From: Oegoconia quadripuncta
Taxonomy: Eukaryota; Arthropoda; Insecta; Lepidoptera; Autostichidae
Direction of reading: 5' to 3'
Length of the DNA: 64,000 bases
NCBI GenBank assembly: GCA_949316235.1
Contig: OX438744.1
Location: 23,795,578 to 23,859,577 of the forward strand
A program made the position numbers and the translations under genes. The notes beneath the pieces were generated by a model that was not told the DNA's origin, did no database searches, and worked only from the letters and a program-made list of their open reading frames with translations. Positions 1 to 10,738 of this stretch are shown piece by piece; position 1 is the first letter of the stretch, and every line of letters begins with the position of its first letter.

Positions 1-102
1 CGTATACACGTATCAAAAAAAAACAAAAAAAAAACACACACATACGTGTGTGTCGCTAAAAGGGTCAAATAAACGATTCCTATTCTATGTCTTTATCTTC
101 TA

Positions 103-180
103 TTTTAAGAGCTATGCTCTTGTCGGTGGAGTCCTTTTCACTTCTCTACATTCCGTCTTTGCCTTGACTTCCTGATACGA
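103..180 (+). repeat. Dispersed repeat, CTCTTGTCGGTGGAGTCC type, copy 1
   Basis: This segment is shared with 19960-20036: both have an 'aagagct...gctcttgtcggtggagtcctttcc...cttctctacattccg' layout with a few substitutions. Sequences of this type are dispersed in lepidopteran genomes. No coding capacity is visible. The following 181-959 shows no gene or repeat that I can recognise. Confidence 0.5.
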
Positions 181-959
181 CAAGGCATTTACTTGTTGCT
201 TTACTTGTACCTTGTGGGTACCTATGTTCTTCTAGGCCTTCTTCTCTTCCCCTCCACTTTTCCTTCAATGATGTTCTTGATAAAGTTGTCGTGTCGTATC
301 AGAACCCAACATCTTTACTTCTTCTGTCTTTTCCTATTTAACCAATTTTCATTTCGCTTTTTATTTCCGTGTGGTTATGACACTGTCCGCATTTTTTTTT
401 GTAGATTGGAACTCGATGACAGTCCTAAAGACTTTTTCAGCTTTACCGCCGGGCGGTGGGGCGAGCGCGATAGCATTGCGATCTTTGCTTATCACTGTGT
501 GGTAATGGTGGGCACGTCGACGTCAGCAGATAGAAGGTGGAACGAGGTGTGGAGATACTGCCCACCTGCGTGTAATTACGTATATACCTTGATAAAGCGA
601 CTGTAGTTTGAAATGACGTTAACGTTTATCAGTCATGGCATACCCACACACCATTTACACCCCTTTGGGTTATGTTTTTCGAGTGTATGTATGTAGGTTT
701 CTATGTTACCTCCTTTAGCCTAAACGGCTTTACCGATTATGAAGTGAAAGATGTCGTTCGATTCGTCTTTAGTTTTTATGGTAAAAAAATACAATTTGGC
801 GCCGGCAAAATACAAAATGTGCTGACGGGTTTTTTGGTTGTTATTTAAAAACCAATTTAAAAAATTACTTAAAATGTTATTATAGGTACCTACCTAGTAT
901 ATTGACGTTTGCATTTGCATCTCCATTTTAAATAGAGGAGGTACCTACTCAATTCGGCT

Positions 960-1193
960 GTATTTTTTTGTGTTTGTTACGCGATAACTTCCGATTTTGA
1001 TGATTTTTTAACACGGTTTACCACCAGAGTGTTTCCATATAATTTTGGTTAAGATCTGATGATGCACTCCCTAGATAAAGGATAAAACCTTATGTTATAA
1101 TCCAGGGTATGTTTTACTTATACACCAAATTTCATCCAAATCTGTTCATCCGTTTCGCCAAACATCCAAACTTTCGCATTTATAATATTAGTT
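960..1193 (+). repeat. Dispersed repeat ending in TATAATATTAGT, copy 1
   Basis: The end ('ccaaatttcatccaaatc', 'gtttcgcc', 'acatccaaac', 'tataatattagt') matches 41640-41768 and, more weakly, 54208-54375. The 5' limit is uncertain. This looks like a common lepidopteran interspersed repeat; I cannot say whether it is a LINE tail or a Helitron-type element. Confidence 0.45.
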
Positions 1194-1973
1194 AGATGTT
1201 TTATTGTCCCGTATCACTGCGAGGAAATTGGTGGCAACCCTACGTATGATGCGCCATAAAAGCATATCTTGACAGTTTGTTTTATTGCTAGAGGAGGCTA
1301 GAGGTAATAAACACTAAATTCCATACTCCATAGTAAAATTCACTGGTCACATCGACCAACTAAACAGCAATCAGGTGTTGGTACTGTTAGGTATTTACAG
1401 CATACGTAAGCGCATGTTACAGGCCGTCAAAAGGTCGTTTCATCGCTTTGTACGCTATCTAAGTAGGGCGCAGTGTGGGCTGACCACTCCGGTGCGATAA
1501 CGAACCATCATTGTAATCGTAATAGCTAATAACTTCGTTATCATACGCAGGACTGTATGACGCAGATAGGACCGTATTTACCATGAAATAAGCTATTTTT
1601 GATAACATCCTTTTCCTCTCAGCTAAGTAAGAGGTACATATACAATGGTTGATACGTCAAATGTTACGTGCAAGATAAAAATCCGGCCAAGTGCGAGTCG
1701 TGACTCGGGAAATTACTGTCCCGCATTATCAGTTGTTTTACTGCCGTACTAAAAGTAATCGTAACCAAATTGCCACGAACTAAAAACCCTGTCTTTAATC
1801 TCATGCTACGGCATAAAATGTTGGGAAAGCTGTAAAATCAAAATTTTGTCAGGAAAACCTTGTAAAGGCTGTTGAAGTATTTAATGGCGCTGAGTATTGC
1901 AATGAGAATGTCCATTGTGTGATATGATATCCCTCGTTTTGTACACATTGAGTAATGTTGTTTCATAAACTAG

Positions 1974-1984
1974 TGCGCATGCGC
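1974..1984. promoter_or_regulatory. NRF1/Ewg-like palindromic site upstream of the first coding exon
   Basis: The palindrome TGCGCATGCGC fits the NRF1 (insect Erect wing) consensus and sits in a short CG-rich patch about 540 bp upstream of the conu-like coding exon. It could belong to the promoter of a 5' untranslated exon, but no initiator or transcript boundary can be fixed from sequence alone. Confidence 0.25.
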
Positions 1985-2112
1985 GGCGTCTCGCATTTCA
2001 TTGTTTATATGAATATCAAAAGAACAATTGTCCTGTGTATAATTGCAGTTTTTATTTGTTCTGATTAAAGTATTTATATCTGCCGTAACGCCAGTGTTTT
2101 AACTTTCTGATG

Positions 2113-2365
2113 TAAACCACTCGTGGCGCAGTAGCATTCGCTAGTCGTCCTCACTTAGCGAAGTTAAGCAATGTCTGGCGCGGTCCTTGGATGGGTGACC
2201 ACTAGTGGCATTTTAAAACGAGTATTTTCGTGCTTCAGAGGGCACGTTTAATACTCGATTCCGGTGGTTTTCCAATTCGAGTTTTAAGCCAATTCGGTGC
2301 CCACTAGTCTGACACAAATTCATCGCGCCCGTGGGCCCGAGATTATAGATCATACCATCTAGAGT
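2113..2365 (+). mobile_element. 5S-rRNA-derived SINE-like element, copy 1
   Basis: Positions about 2138-2200 resemble the middle and 3' half of 5S rRNA, including an 'agcgaagttaagcaatg' segment (box-A region) and 'ggatgggtgacc' (box C). The sequence then continues into a non-5S body that is shared with 55466-55740. A 5S head joined to an unrelated body is the layout of SINE3-type retroposons. It is not a functional 5S gene, because the 5' half and terminal stem are missing. Confidence 0.6.
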
Positions 2366-2538
2366 GAGAGGAGGCTTATGGTGATGCATATTTAAACAAT
2401 GGTAGTTTATGTGACAGGCAATATGCGGAATCTCTGTTCATAAAAGTAAAGACATGGTTTAATGGTCTTGTATCTAAAAACTTATAAATATATTACCTGA
2501 CCAGATTCTTTCTTCAGCAGGAGACGCCCGAGGTCCGC

Positions 2539-2665
2539 ATGGCGCTGCCGCTGCCAGCCCGGGCGCCTGACCCCTCTGCCCTGGAAGCTTACCTGGCAGA
2601 ATACGAAGACCTCTGCCGTCACATCAGCTCGGTGCTACCAGACGACGACGACAACCTTTATGAAG
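2539..2665 (+). CDS. conu: RhoGAP conundrum/ARHGAP18-like, first coding exon
   Basis: This exon begins the protein at a methionine preceded by a polypyrimidine tract and a tandem acceptor (ttcttcagcag, exon from 2518 or 2521), so an untranslated exon lies further upstream. The 42 complete codons start MALPLPARAP and include EAYLAEYEDLC and an acidic DDDDNLYE segment. The donor gaag|gtaag leaves one base, which joins the exon at 51935 in phase. The identification rests mainly on that second exon. ARHGAP18/28/40 proteins (Drosophila conundrum) inactivate Rho at the cell cortex and, in flies, bind Moesin. The RhoGAP domain lies outside the window. Continued reading past 2665 is open to 2790, but the donor is strong and the extension is intron-like. 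Confidence 0.75.
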
Positions 2666-3607
2666 GTAAGAAAGAGCTAGGAAAAAGTAATGTTAATCCA
2701 CCTTCGCTATTTCATCTTTGGGATTTCAGTGGGATGCGGGAGGATTTCCACCCTTATGTCGTTGACCTTCCAAACATTAGCACTAAATAGTTTGGGGCTT
2801 CATTCATAATGTGACCAGCCAATGCATAGAATTCCCACCCAGCGTCGGTCTTTCCAAAATCTTAAAATCTCCTTCACGAGCAGCGTGAATAGGCATTTAC
2901 TGTGATCGCGTGCTCCATCTTCACTTCCCATCAGGTGAGATTGTGGTCAAATGGGTATCACCATCAATCATAAACAAAGATGGCAACCACATGGATTGGT
3001 AAGACAACCGTCGGAAAGGATTTATTATTTCCACATCATCTGGGCTATTAGGTAACTTTATTCTCACTAACGATTGCGTTCTAACGTGGGATTGGTTGGT
3101 TCAATCTCGTTCGGCAATTGGACGATCTCTCATTGGTCAATGTGATCGATGACGATATCAATTATTGCATTTTTTTTCCGAGATTAATGAACATAAAAAG
3201 GAAAGATATTTCAAATTCCGAGTCGTCAGAGGATGATGGAAACATACCCGGAAACTTCAACTCAATCTATCATGTCTCAAAATTGCTGAAATATATTTGT
3301 TAAGTTACATATACGATGGCCAATTTTGTATTCTCGATAGTTATGTGATTGCGAGTGCAAATCGATTCATCAATTGTAATTATTCGAGATGTCGATGATA
3401 GTCGAATGATAATCAACTCGTTTGATATTGGTTGTTACGTCATTTTACTCAAGATAGGTCAAGTCAAGAGTACCGTTAAGCAGACGAACGTATATGAACC
3501 ACTTTATGAGAGTAAATGAAGCGAAAGAGATGTGTCAGGTTCATAGCAAGTGGAAGTCTGTGGTTTCTGCCATCGATACGGGAAACAAGCGAGACTTTAA
3601 GTTTGTA

Positions 3608-4899
3608 CAAGGGATGTTGCGAACATTCGCATCCGCATCCGCAAATGCGGAACATCCGCATTGATTTGGACATCTGCATCTGCATCCGCATCCGCATTAA
3701 TCAATGCGAATGTTCATGCGGATGCGAATATTATACAAGTAGCGACAAGAAAGAAATTGGGCGGGGCCGGTGGTTGACGCGTGCCGGTCGCACGTGACAA
3801 TGACCAATGGGAGCGAAGAAATTGGTAACAAGATTCGACACGTTTGTTTGTTTTACGAGTAGCTAGTGCATCATTTGTTTCTTGCTAGTGAGTGAATACT
3901 ATTACGTGTTTGTTTGCGCTGTGAAGTTAAAGTGAAGAAGAAGAGTTTACAAGAAAACTTTATATTCCTTAGACTAATATCCATAAGATCGCAAGGTAAA
4001 TTTATTATATTACACCGGTAATACATTTTATTGTAGGAAAAATTATCGTTTTATGACGGAATTCGTTATTTTTCCAGGGTGATTCCCGTTATTGATATTT
4101 TATCAATTAGTCATTTAACAATGTCGCCACCGACCAAAAGTAATGTATGGGATTATTTTGAACCAAATAAAGAAGACCAGGATAAAGCTAATTGCAAAAT
4201 ATGCAACAAAAGTTACTTTCGCAAGGGCCGACCCACGTCGTCTTTGAAAAATCATCTTAAGTCGATGCACTCAGAAGAATTTTCAAAAAATTACAACAGA
4301 TGAAATCTGACGCAAGTAAGTTTCGTCATTTATAGTTTTATTTAATTAATATTTACTTGAGGCATTGTTAGGTTAGTAGGTAAGGTATAATAAAAGCATA
4401 GTTTTAGTTGTGGTTTATTGGCTAAGTTTCCACTAAATATTATAGTTATTTGCTGTCATATAAGTCCGTCAGTTGTAAAAAGACAGACATAATTCATTTA
4501 TCTATTTGAATTTCTTTTTTATATATTACAATTTTTATTCATATGTATTTTTATTTTTTAGATAAAGTTACCACTCCTCTGCAAGAAGCAAAAAAACAAC
4601 TTTCATTAGAAGAAGTATTTCTAAAAGAAAAGAAGTGGGACGTCAATGATTTAAATTCTCGAAAAATTAAGTAGTAGGTACTTATTTTTTTTATTAAACT
4701 AAGTAGTTTGTGTTTGATTACAATAAAAATGTTAATAATTACGTTATCATTGTTTTAATTCTTCATTAATAGACTTTGTTTACATAATATCTTAAACATC
4801 CGCATCCGCATCCGCATCCGCGGATGTGAGCCTGCAAAACTCCGCATCCGCATCCGCGTCCGCGGATGTGAAAAAATCGGCATCCGAAACATCCCTTTG
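3608..4899 (+). mobile_element. Internally deleted hAT (ZBED-type) transposon
   Basis: The ends are short inverted repeats, CAAGGGATGTT on the left and the complement of CAAAGGGATGTT on the right. Both are followed by clustered CGCATC/CGGATG motifs (3625-3725 and 4798-4885), a typical subterminal repeat arrangement for hAT transposase binding. Between them are an untranslated exon ending near 3995 (cgcaag|gtaaat), a BED zinc-finger exon and a short terminal exon, followed by aataaa-type polyadenylation signals near 4720. The RNase H-like catalytic core is absent. I could not find a convincing 8-bp target duplication, so the exact borders may be off by a few bases. Confidence 0.65.
4121..4674 (+). 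pseudogene. hAT transposase N-terminal remnant with BED zinc finger
   Basis: The start is the ATG at 4121 (context acaATGTC), just inside an acceptor at 4077 (tttttccag). The exon encodes a BED finger: WDYF, then CKIC, then H and H in NHLKSMH. The frame stops at 4303 because a run of six A's near 4285 appears to lack one base; in the shifted frame the exon reaches a perfect donor a|gtaagt at 4316. The next exon begins after the acceptor at 4561 and encodes an acidic stretch with KKWDVND, which matches the linker of ZBED/hobo-type transposases. A stop follows at 4672-4674, where the catalytic domain should begin. The product would be at most a DNA-binding fragment. A sequencing error in the A run is possible. 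Confidence 0.65.
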
Positions 4900-6796
4900 T
4901 ACTAACAGTGTACTAAGCTGCATGGGGCTCACTACGACTTTTGCGTGTGTGTTTGTTTGGTCTCTTACAATTTATACGCATACTTCAAACAACTGAACTG
5001 TAAACCCTTGAATGTTTAAATATCGGAAATATTTAGTCATTTTTTATTTTCTAAATGTTAATAAACTTACCGAGTAATATAGGTGACGCATCTTTCAAAA
5101 TATACAGACCAATAAAAAGGTGACAATTAGGTACGTATTTCCATCGAATCTGAATGGTCATAAAATCATTGTATAAATTGCGGTGTTTATTCAACTGTTA
5201 ATACCAACCAACAAAAGAAAGTAAGTCAACGGAAACAAGTTTAAGTTCAAAGCCATCCAGCTGCAATATGGCCATACCTTCAATATGATCTAAGAAGAAA
5301 CATTACGAAGACAAATAGTTCGACAACGTCTTCGCCCTAGTTCATCTCAAGTCGAGACAGAAACAGGTTCGGAAGGCTCTAGTGGGTTCGCCCAAGGTCA
5401 ATGACGACATCTAATTAAATGTCACTTGTGTTTTTTCGCATTACACCATCACACCTTACGAACAGCTTCTACAAGTCTTGAGACATGCCTCGCATTAACA
5501 CCTGACACAGAATACCATTCTGCAAAGTAATAATCACAATTATTCATGGATGCATAAAAGGTTACCTGATGAAGGTCGCCGGAAGTCGCTGGAAGCCGTT
5601 TCCAACTAGTCCTTCTGGAAATTTGATGTGGCTCGTATGATGATTATGTATGACAAAATTGTTAGTTTTGAGAGGGATGGCGGAGCTAATTTTATGCTAT
5701 AGATTCTTGTCATGTTGGTGATCGCTGGGTTTCGTTACTCGGTTCCGATAGCTCCATTTCAAGTAAGGAATTCAATAAAGACAATTATCATGAGGACAGA
5801 GACCTGCTCTTTTCTGAACTGAACTCTTATGGGAGTTTTCCATTTCACAAAAGGTGAATAAACAAGTGTTTTGAATAAATACATATAATAACCTAAAACA
5901 ATAATATTTTTAATAATGTTTATCTGACACTGCAAAACGTTTAGAAAAGTCTTGTTTAGCGACCTACATTATAATATTAGGTATGTATTTACTCGAATCA
6001 TTTTGCCTTGTAACACTGCATTGTGTTTCACACGTCCAGGCAAAGTCCATATAAATAAATACAAATACTAAATCAATCTCATTGTTATGATATTTCCTGT
6101 AAACAACAATGTTCAAACATTCAGGGCAATTCAGTATTATTAGATCAAGGAAAAAGCCTACACAATTACCTAATTACTTTAAGTCCAAAGTCAATAAGGT
6201 AAAACCTGAAACTAATTTAGCGTCTATATAATATTTTCCTGCTTCAATCTGATATAATATTAGTGGGTTTTCCTTCGCATTACTACTAATTTTAACTATA
6301 GTTTTGCTGCTTTTAAAATGATTTATGGTATTTTCCTTTAATATCCCATCGGTACACTTCTCTGGTAAAAACTCTTAAGCTTTAAAGTTTAGAACATTGA
6401 TCATTGTTATATTTTTTTATCTTCTTTCTATAAATTACTCTACGGTCTAGCGCCAAGAGCATATTTAATTGGTCCATTTATAATCTAATAAATTATTCTC
6501 ATTTTTATTTACTTGTTTACATTATATTTCAATATTCATTGACATTATACCTAGAAATATCAGTGGCCAAGTGAGCGGAACCACCTGTCGTGAGCACACC
6601 TGCTTTGACTTTGACCTTATCCATATGAAGGATCTACATCTTTCCACCAATTGTTGTTTTATTGTTGACTCTGTGATTAACCAACTTCTTGCTCAGTGTT
6701 ATCATAAGGGCAAATTTTTTCCTTCGGAGTCCAATACAAATGCAGGTCTGCCTTCCTATTTAATACTTTCTGACAACAATTAATATGATCTACTTA
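4900..6796. other. AT-rich intron without recognised features
   Basis: No coding region or RNA gene is visible. The 5570-5640 part ('gccgtttccaactagtccttctggaaatttg') weakly resembles the RTE tail seen at 32331, so it may be a decayed LINE fragment. Confidence 0.4.
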
Positions 6797-6965
6797 CTGA
6801 AAGACATCAAAATCAAAATCAAAAATATTTTATTCAATGTAGGATACAAAAATATCATTTATTGAAAGTCAACATGTTATTTTTTTTTAAACTACATCGC
6901 TTCACAAGATGTTATGGTTAGGGAGAAGAAGCGACAAGAAACTCCGCAACAACACATCTTTTCAA
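6797..6965 (-). repeat. LINE 3' tail, TTTGATTTTGAT type
   Basis: The plus strand shows tandem 'atcaaaatcaaaatcaaaaat' followed by 'attttattcaatgtagg', 'gagaagaagcgacaagaaact'. The same arrangement occurs at 56528-56950, where a reverse transcriptase C-terminus can be read on the minus strand. This copy keeps only the non-coding 3' end. Confidence 0.5.
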
Positions 6966-8817
6966 TTAGTTTCCATCTTTACAATAATTTTACATTTTAT
7001 ATTACATTTTATATTATATTTTATATTACATCTTATTTAGACTTAACAAAGCATCAGAAATGTCATTGGTTCTACTGTGCACTATGGCCTATTTGCTTAT
7101 TTAGTATCCTTTAACATATAAAGAAGACTACCTACCTAATATTCATATTCAATTCAGACAAGGTGGCATAGGCATTTCCACCTGTCCGATTACACCTGCG
7201 ATCGACTTTGACCTTCTTCACAAACATTTTGTTCAGTTCTCTATCTGTTGTTACTTATCGATGCTTCATTTTTATCTGGTTATTGATAGAGTTGATCTTT
7301 TTGTTACAAGAGTTTTCAAATCGTTTGAAGATGATCGATTTGATATAAATATCACAAATCGCATCAACCTGCCACCTTCGGTAGTGATTCATAATAATCA
7401 TAATGCATAAGTGTTAGGTCAAAATGAAACAGTTATTCATACTATTGTTAATTTCTCTATGAATATCTCTTCGGTTTAAAAGAGGTTTATGTTACTTAAA
7501 TAAGAATCTCGAGAGCTGGCTTCAGCAATCCCCAATAAATCAGTTTACGGAATCCTTGTTTCTAATCGGTTAATTGATAAAACGATCGATTCTCGAGTCG
7601 ATGAAGGCTCTCGATTGTGGCTTTCATGCGTCAGCAGGGCCGCATTCCTTGTTAACAACAGGTTTTGTTGAGAAAACCGGACATTTCGCCGGAGAAACGA
7701 ATGCTATCGCAATATCTCAACTCGATATACCTACCTTGTAACGTAACCCTTTCCATCTTACAACACAAGTTACTAGGAAGGAACTTTCAATACATTCGCA
7801 CTCTCTCATCGATAGTTTTCTGCGAATGTTTTGTCATAAGTGATAAATAGTCAAATAGTCTTTACCATTTATATTGGGCAATATCCTAAAGTTGAGAATG
7901 GCACAAATGAAGCGACAGAAGCAATGCTCAAAACGATTGACAGAGGCCAATCACAAAAATCTTTAACTTAGGCTTAAGGCTTATTTTATTGTTGTTATTA
8001 AGAAGTGAAGAGTCACAGATGTCACAGGAAACAATAAAATTGGATTTACAATGTAATAGTTGAACCAGGGAAGACAATTTAAAAGCCGTTACAATAAAGA
8101 TTTGAACCAGCTAAGTGAATTTAAAATCATATAAAATAAGGATTTCGTAGTTAATAAATAAGGAAAATAAACAAATAGGTTGCTCTCCAGACGAGGAAAC
8201 TCGTAGCCAAAAGAACAATGCGAAGAAAACAAGCTGTTCATGGAAAAATTATATTATCAGCAATATCTTTTTGATCCTACTCACTTAAAATATCAGATAA
8301 GACAAGGTAATTCGCTTATGAAATATGACGGAGATGAAAGTACTTTCATTCATGAACAAGCTCCTGTTGGCACACATGCATACCGCATTGCTGTAGTGGT
8401 CAGATAACGGGACGCAAATGATGATTCTAAGCATGTACTCGCCGAGCAATTAATGAAGCGAATGTTATTACAAAACCAGACTGCTAATTACTTACTTGTT
8501 AGGGTCAAGAAAATCTTTGGTCATATTCCCGTTGTACGTTAGGGCTTGGTTAGATAATGAGAAGTGGCATAGACAGACAAATCAACTGATGAAAATTATA
8601 AGTGGTGGGATCTAATTATCAAAGCCATGAAGCGAAAGGCAACTAAAGAAAAAATATTAGTTGAAAGTGTACTCGTATAAAATATTCACATAGTCCTACA
8701 CAAGGTGTAGCATAATTACAATTACTTACAGGCACGATTGCTAAAAATTACTCAATCAAAATTGTCAAGTTTCAAATTTAAATTGTTAATTGTCGACCAT
8801 GAAGTGGTGTTTACTCC
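6966..8817. other. Unassigned intronic sequence
   Basis: There is no supported gene. Short similarity exists between 6565-6625 and 7150-7215 (both contain 'ccacctgtc', 'cacctgc' and 'gactttgacctt'), which suggests an old local duplication or a decayed repeat. Confidence 0.35.
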
Positions 8818-8965
8818 ACCGTGAAGCAGCGCTTGCGCATGTCCAGCGGTCTGTCAGCCAATGGGGCGTCGTCGGCCGTCGGCGCGCGCAGCCCGTTATA
8901 TTGGAATGAGATTCTCTGTAACGGGACCCTGCGCCTGCGAGACTGTCGCGATAATTCGATATGTT
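8818..8965. promoter_or_regulatory. CG-rich patch, possible regulatory element
   Basis: This interval is markedly richer in G+C and CpG than its surroundings, with repeated cgtcgtcgg and gcgcgcgc motifs and an inverted CCAAT-like 'gccaatgggg'. It has no coding frame and does not match the other repeats here. It could be an intronic enhancer or alternative promoter, or simply an old GC-rich repeat. Confidence 0.2.
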
Positions 8966-9010
8966 GATCTCATGATGTGTCGGACCAGTTTGATGCAGGT
9001 CACAAGGTCG

Positions 9011-9100
9011 TTTTTTTTTTTTATATGGGAGGGCGGCAAACGAGCATGCGGGTCACCTGATGGAAAGCAATCACCGCCGCCCATGGACACCCGCAACACC
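9011..9100 (-). mobile_element. 5'-truncated LINE 3' end (family D), copy 1
   Basis: The segment starts with poly-T on the plus strand, then 'gggcggcaaacgagcatgcg' and 'atggacacccgcaacacc'. The 6-bp AGGTCG on both sides (9005-9010 and 9101-9106) looks like a target site duplication. Relatives are at 10615, 47908, 49620 and, more distantly, 15203. Confidence 0.65.
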
Positions 9101-9106
9101 AGGTCG

Positions 9107-10614
9107 TAGTCGCGTTCTCCAGGTTTTGCTAGTAATTTTGGTCCATAGCATTTTGAAATGGTTTTAAATGTCAATACTTCACTCGTTTAAATTACTTACA
9201 TGAACTCGAGAAATTAGATTAAAATCTTAAAAGCACAAAAGTGTATTTTGCTATAAAATGTCTCCCCCAGCAGTCCTTTCCTCTTTTCTATTTTCACCAT
9301 ATTTTCTCTTGTAGTTCCGTTTGTTTGCCATTCAACGAGGTAACGCTGCCTGCATACTGGGTACCCTTCTGCATGATAGCGATCTTGGACACGTTTTCTA
9401 CCTTGCTTAGATTTCGGGGCTAAATACGTGTTTTGGAGTATTTATTGATTTCTTTTCTCCTACTTTTCTAGTTCTAGTATTCTGATGTTCCCTTTGTTTG
9501 AGTTTAACGACTTGGATTTTGGCAATACATGGCTTAGTAAATCATGCTGTTTTAAATTACATATATATTGTATTATTACGGAATGGTTTATAACAACGGT
9601 GATTTGATTAGCCGAATTTATAATATCCTGTTCTAAGATTGGATTCAGCTCAATTTTATAGTTACTATTATGCACAAGCTTAAGGTTGACAAAAACTTGC
9701 TACTAACCAAGGTCTACCTTACAACATATGAAAGAACGTAGTAACAAATAAACGAAGAAGAAGTGATACTGCAGTGGAAATAATAATGATACAAATTTGT
9801 TTAAAAAAGACACAAAAAAAAATTTGCACAAGATTGGTGGAATCATACCCAGAAGGCTGGCCGCATTGCCTCGTTGTATATCAAAACTGCATCTTCTTTC
9901 AAAGTCTTGGCTAGCCCTCTGATCATGCGATGCATGATTCAGACGCACAGATAATTGTCTAAAAAGAGGGTGAGGAGCTGATCTCCACGGCCTAAGCGTT
10001 TCTACGCCAAACGGAGCCGCGTAACGATTTCTTCCAAGGCGGCAGTAGTTTGTTTATCATTTCAAAGAAATAATTAATGATCCTATAATTGAAAAACTAT
10101 ATCTACGTATATGCAAATTTGTGAGTAACAGGGACCTTGCATTTAGTTAGTCCAATTAGAAACAAAATTTTGAGCGAGCTGTTCGCCTTGAGAATTAGAT
10201 CTAAGTTCTACGAGCGTTCAGAGAATGTCGAGTGGTCAAATTAGCAATTAATCTACTCTTTTTACGATAGATATAAATAAATGGACTTGATGATGTGACA
10301 AGTAAGATAAAGTGGTGTGATGAAACGGTGATAGACAAAATTATATAGTACAATAAAAATAAATTAGCCTGTTTGACAAGGAGTTTGTCGAGAGCCACTG
10401 TGTTATGAAAAGCAAAGGAATCATTGTTAGAGGTTAGAAAGACGGTAAATGCAATGAATATTTAATGAACATGTAAGATTGTACTGATTAGTGCGAGTAT
10501 AAGTATTGTGCTGATTTAAGAAAAGATAAAATTCGATAATGGAGATCTTATAATAAATAAAGCTATCGGATGTTGTACACAATACAGATAATCAATTATC
10601 GATAACAATCGGAC
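9107..10614. other. Unassigned intronic sequence
   Basis: No gene, RNA or repeat could be supported here. Open frames of 60-80 codons occur on both strands but have no recognisable motifs and AT-driven composition. Confidence 0.4.
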
Positions 10615-10738
10615 AAAGGAGAAGGCCGGCAACGCATCTGTGACCCTTTTGGTGTTGCGGGTGTCCATGGACGGTGGTGATTGCTTTCCATCAGGTGACC
10701 CGCATGCTCGTTTGCCGCCCTCTCATATAAAAAAGAAA
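10615..10738 (+). mobile_element. LINE 3' end (family D), copy 2
   Basis: It contains 'ggccggcaacgcatctg', 'gtgttgcgggtgtccatgg', 'catcaggtgacccgcatgc' and ends in an A-rich tail after 'cctctcatat'. This is the widespread lepidopteran non-LTR tail, here without coding sequence. Confidence 0.65.

Noticed and set aside
193..606. 137-codon open frame on the plus strand
   Set aside because: Low-complexity, phenylalanine- and leucine-rich translation of pyrimidine-rich DNA; no motif and no splice or promoter context.
2138..2200. 5S rRNA gene
   Set aside because: Only the middle and 3' half resemble 5S rRNA, with deletions; the 5' half and closing stem are missing and the sequence continues into a repeat body.
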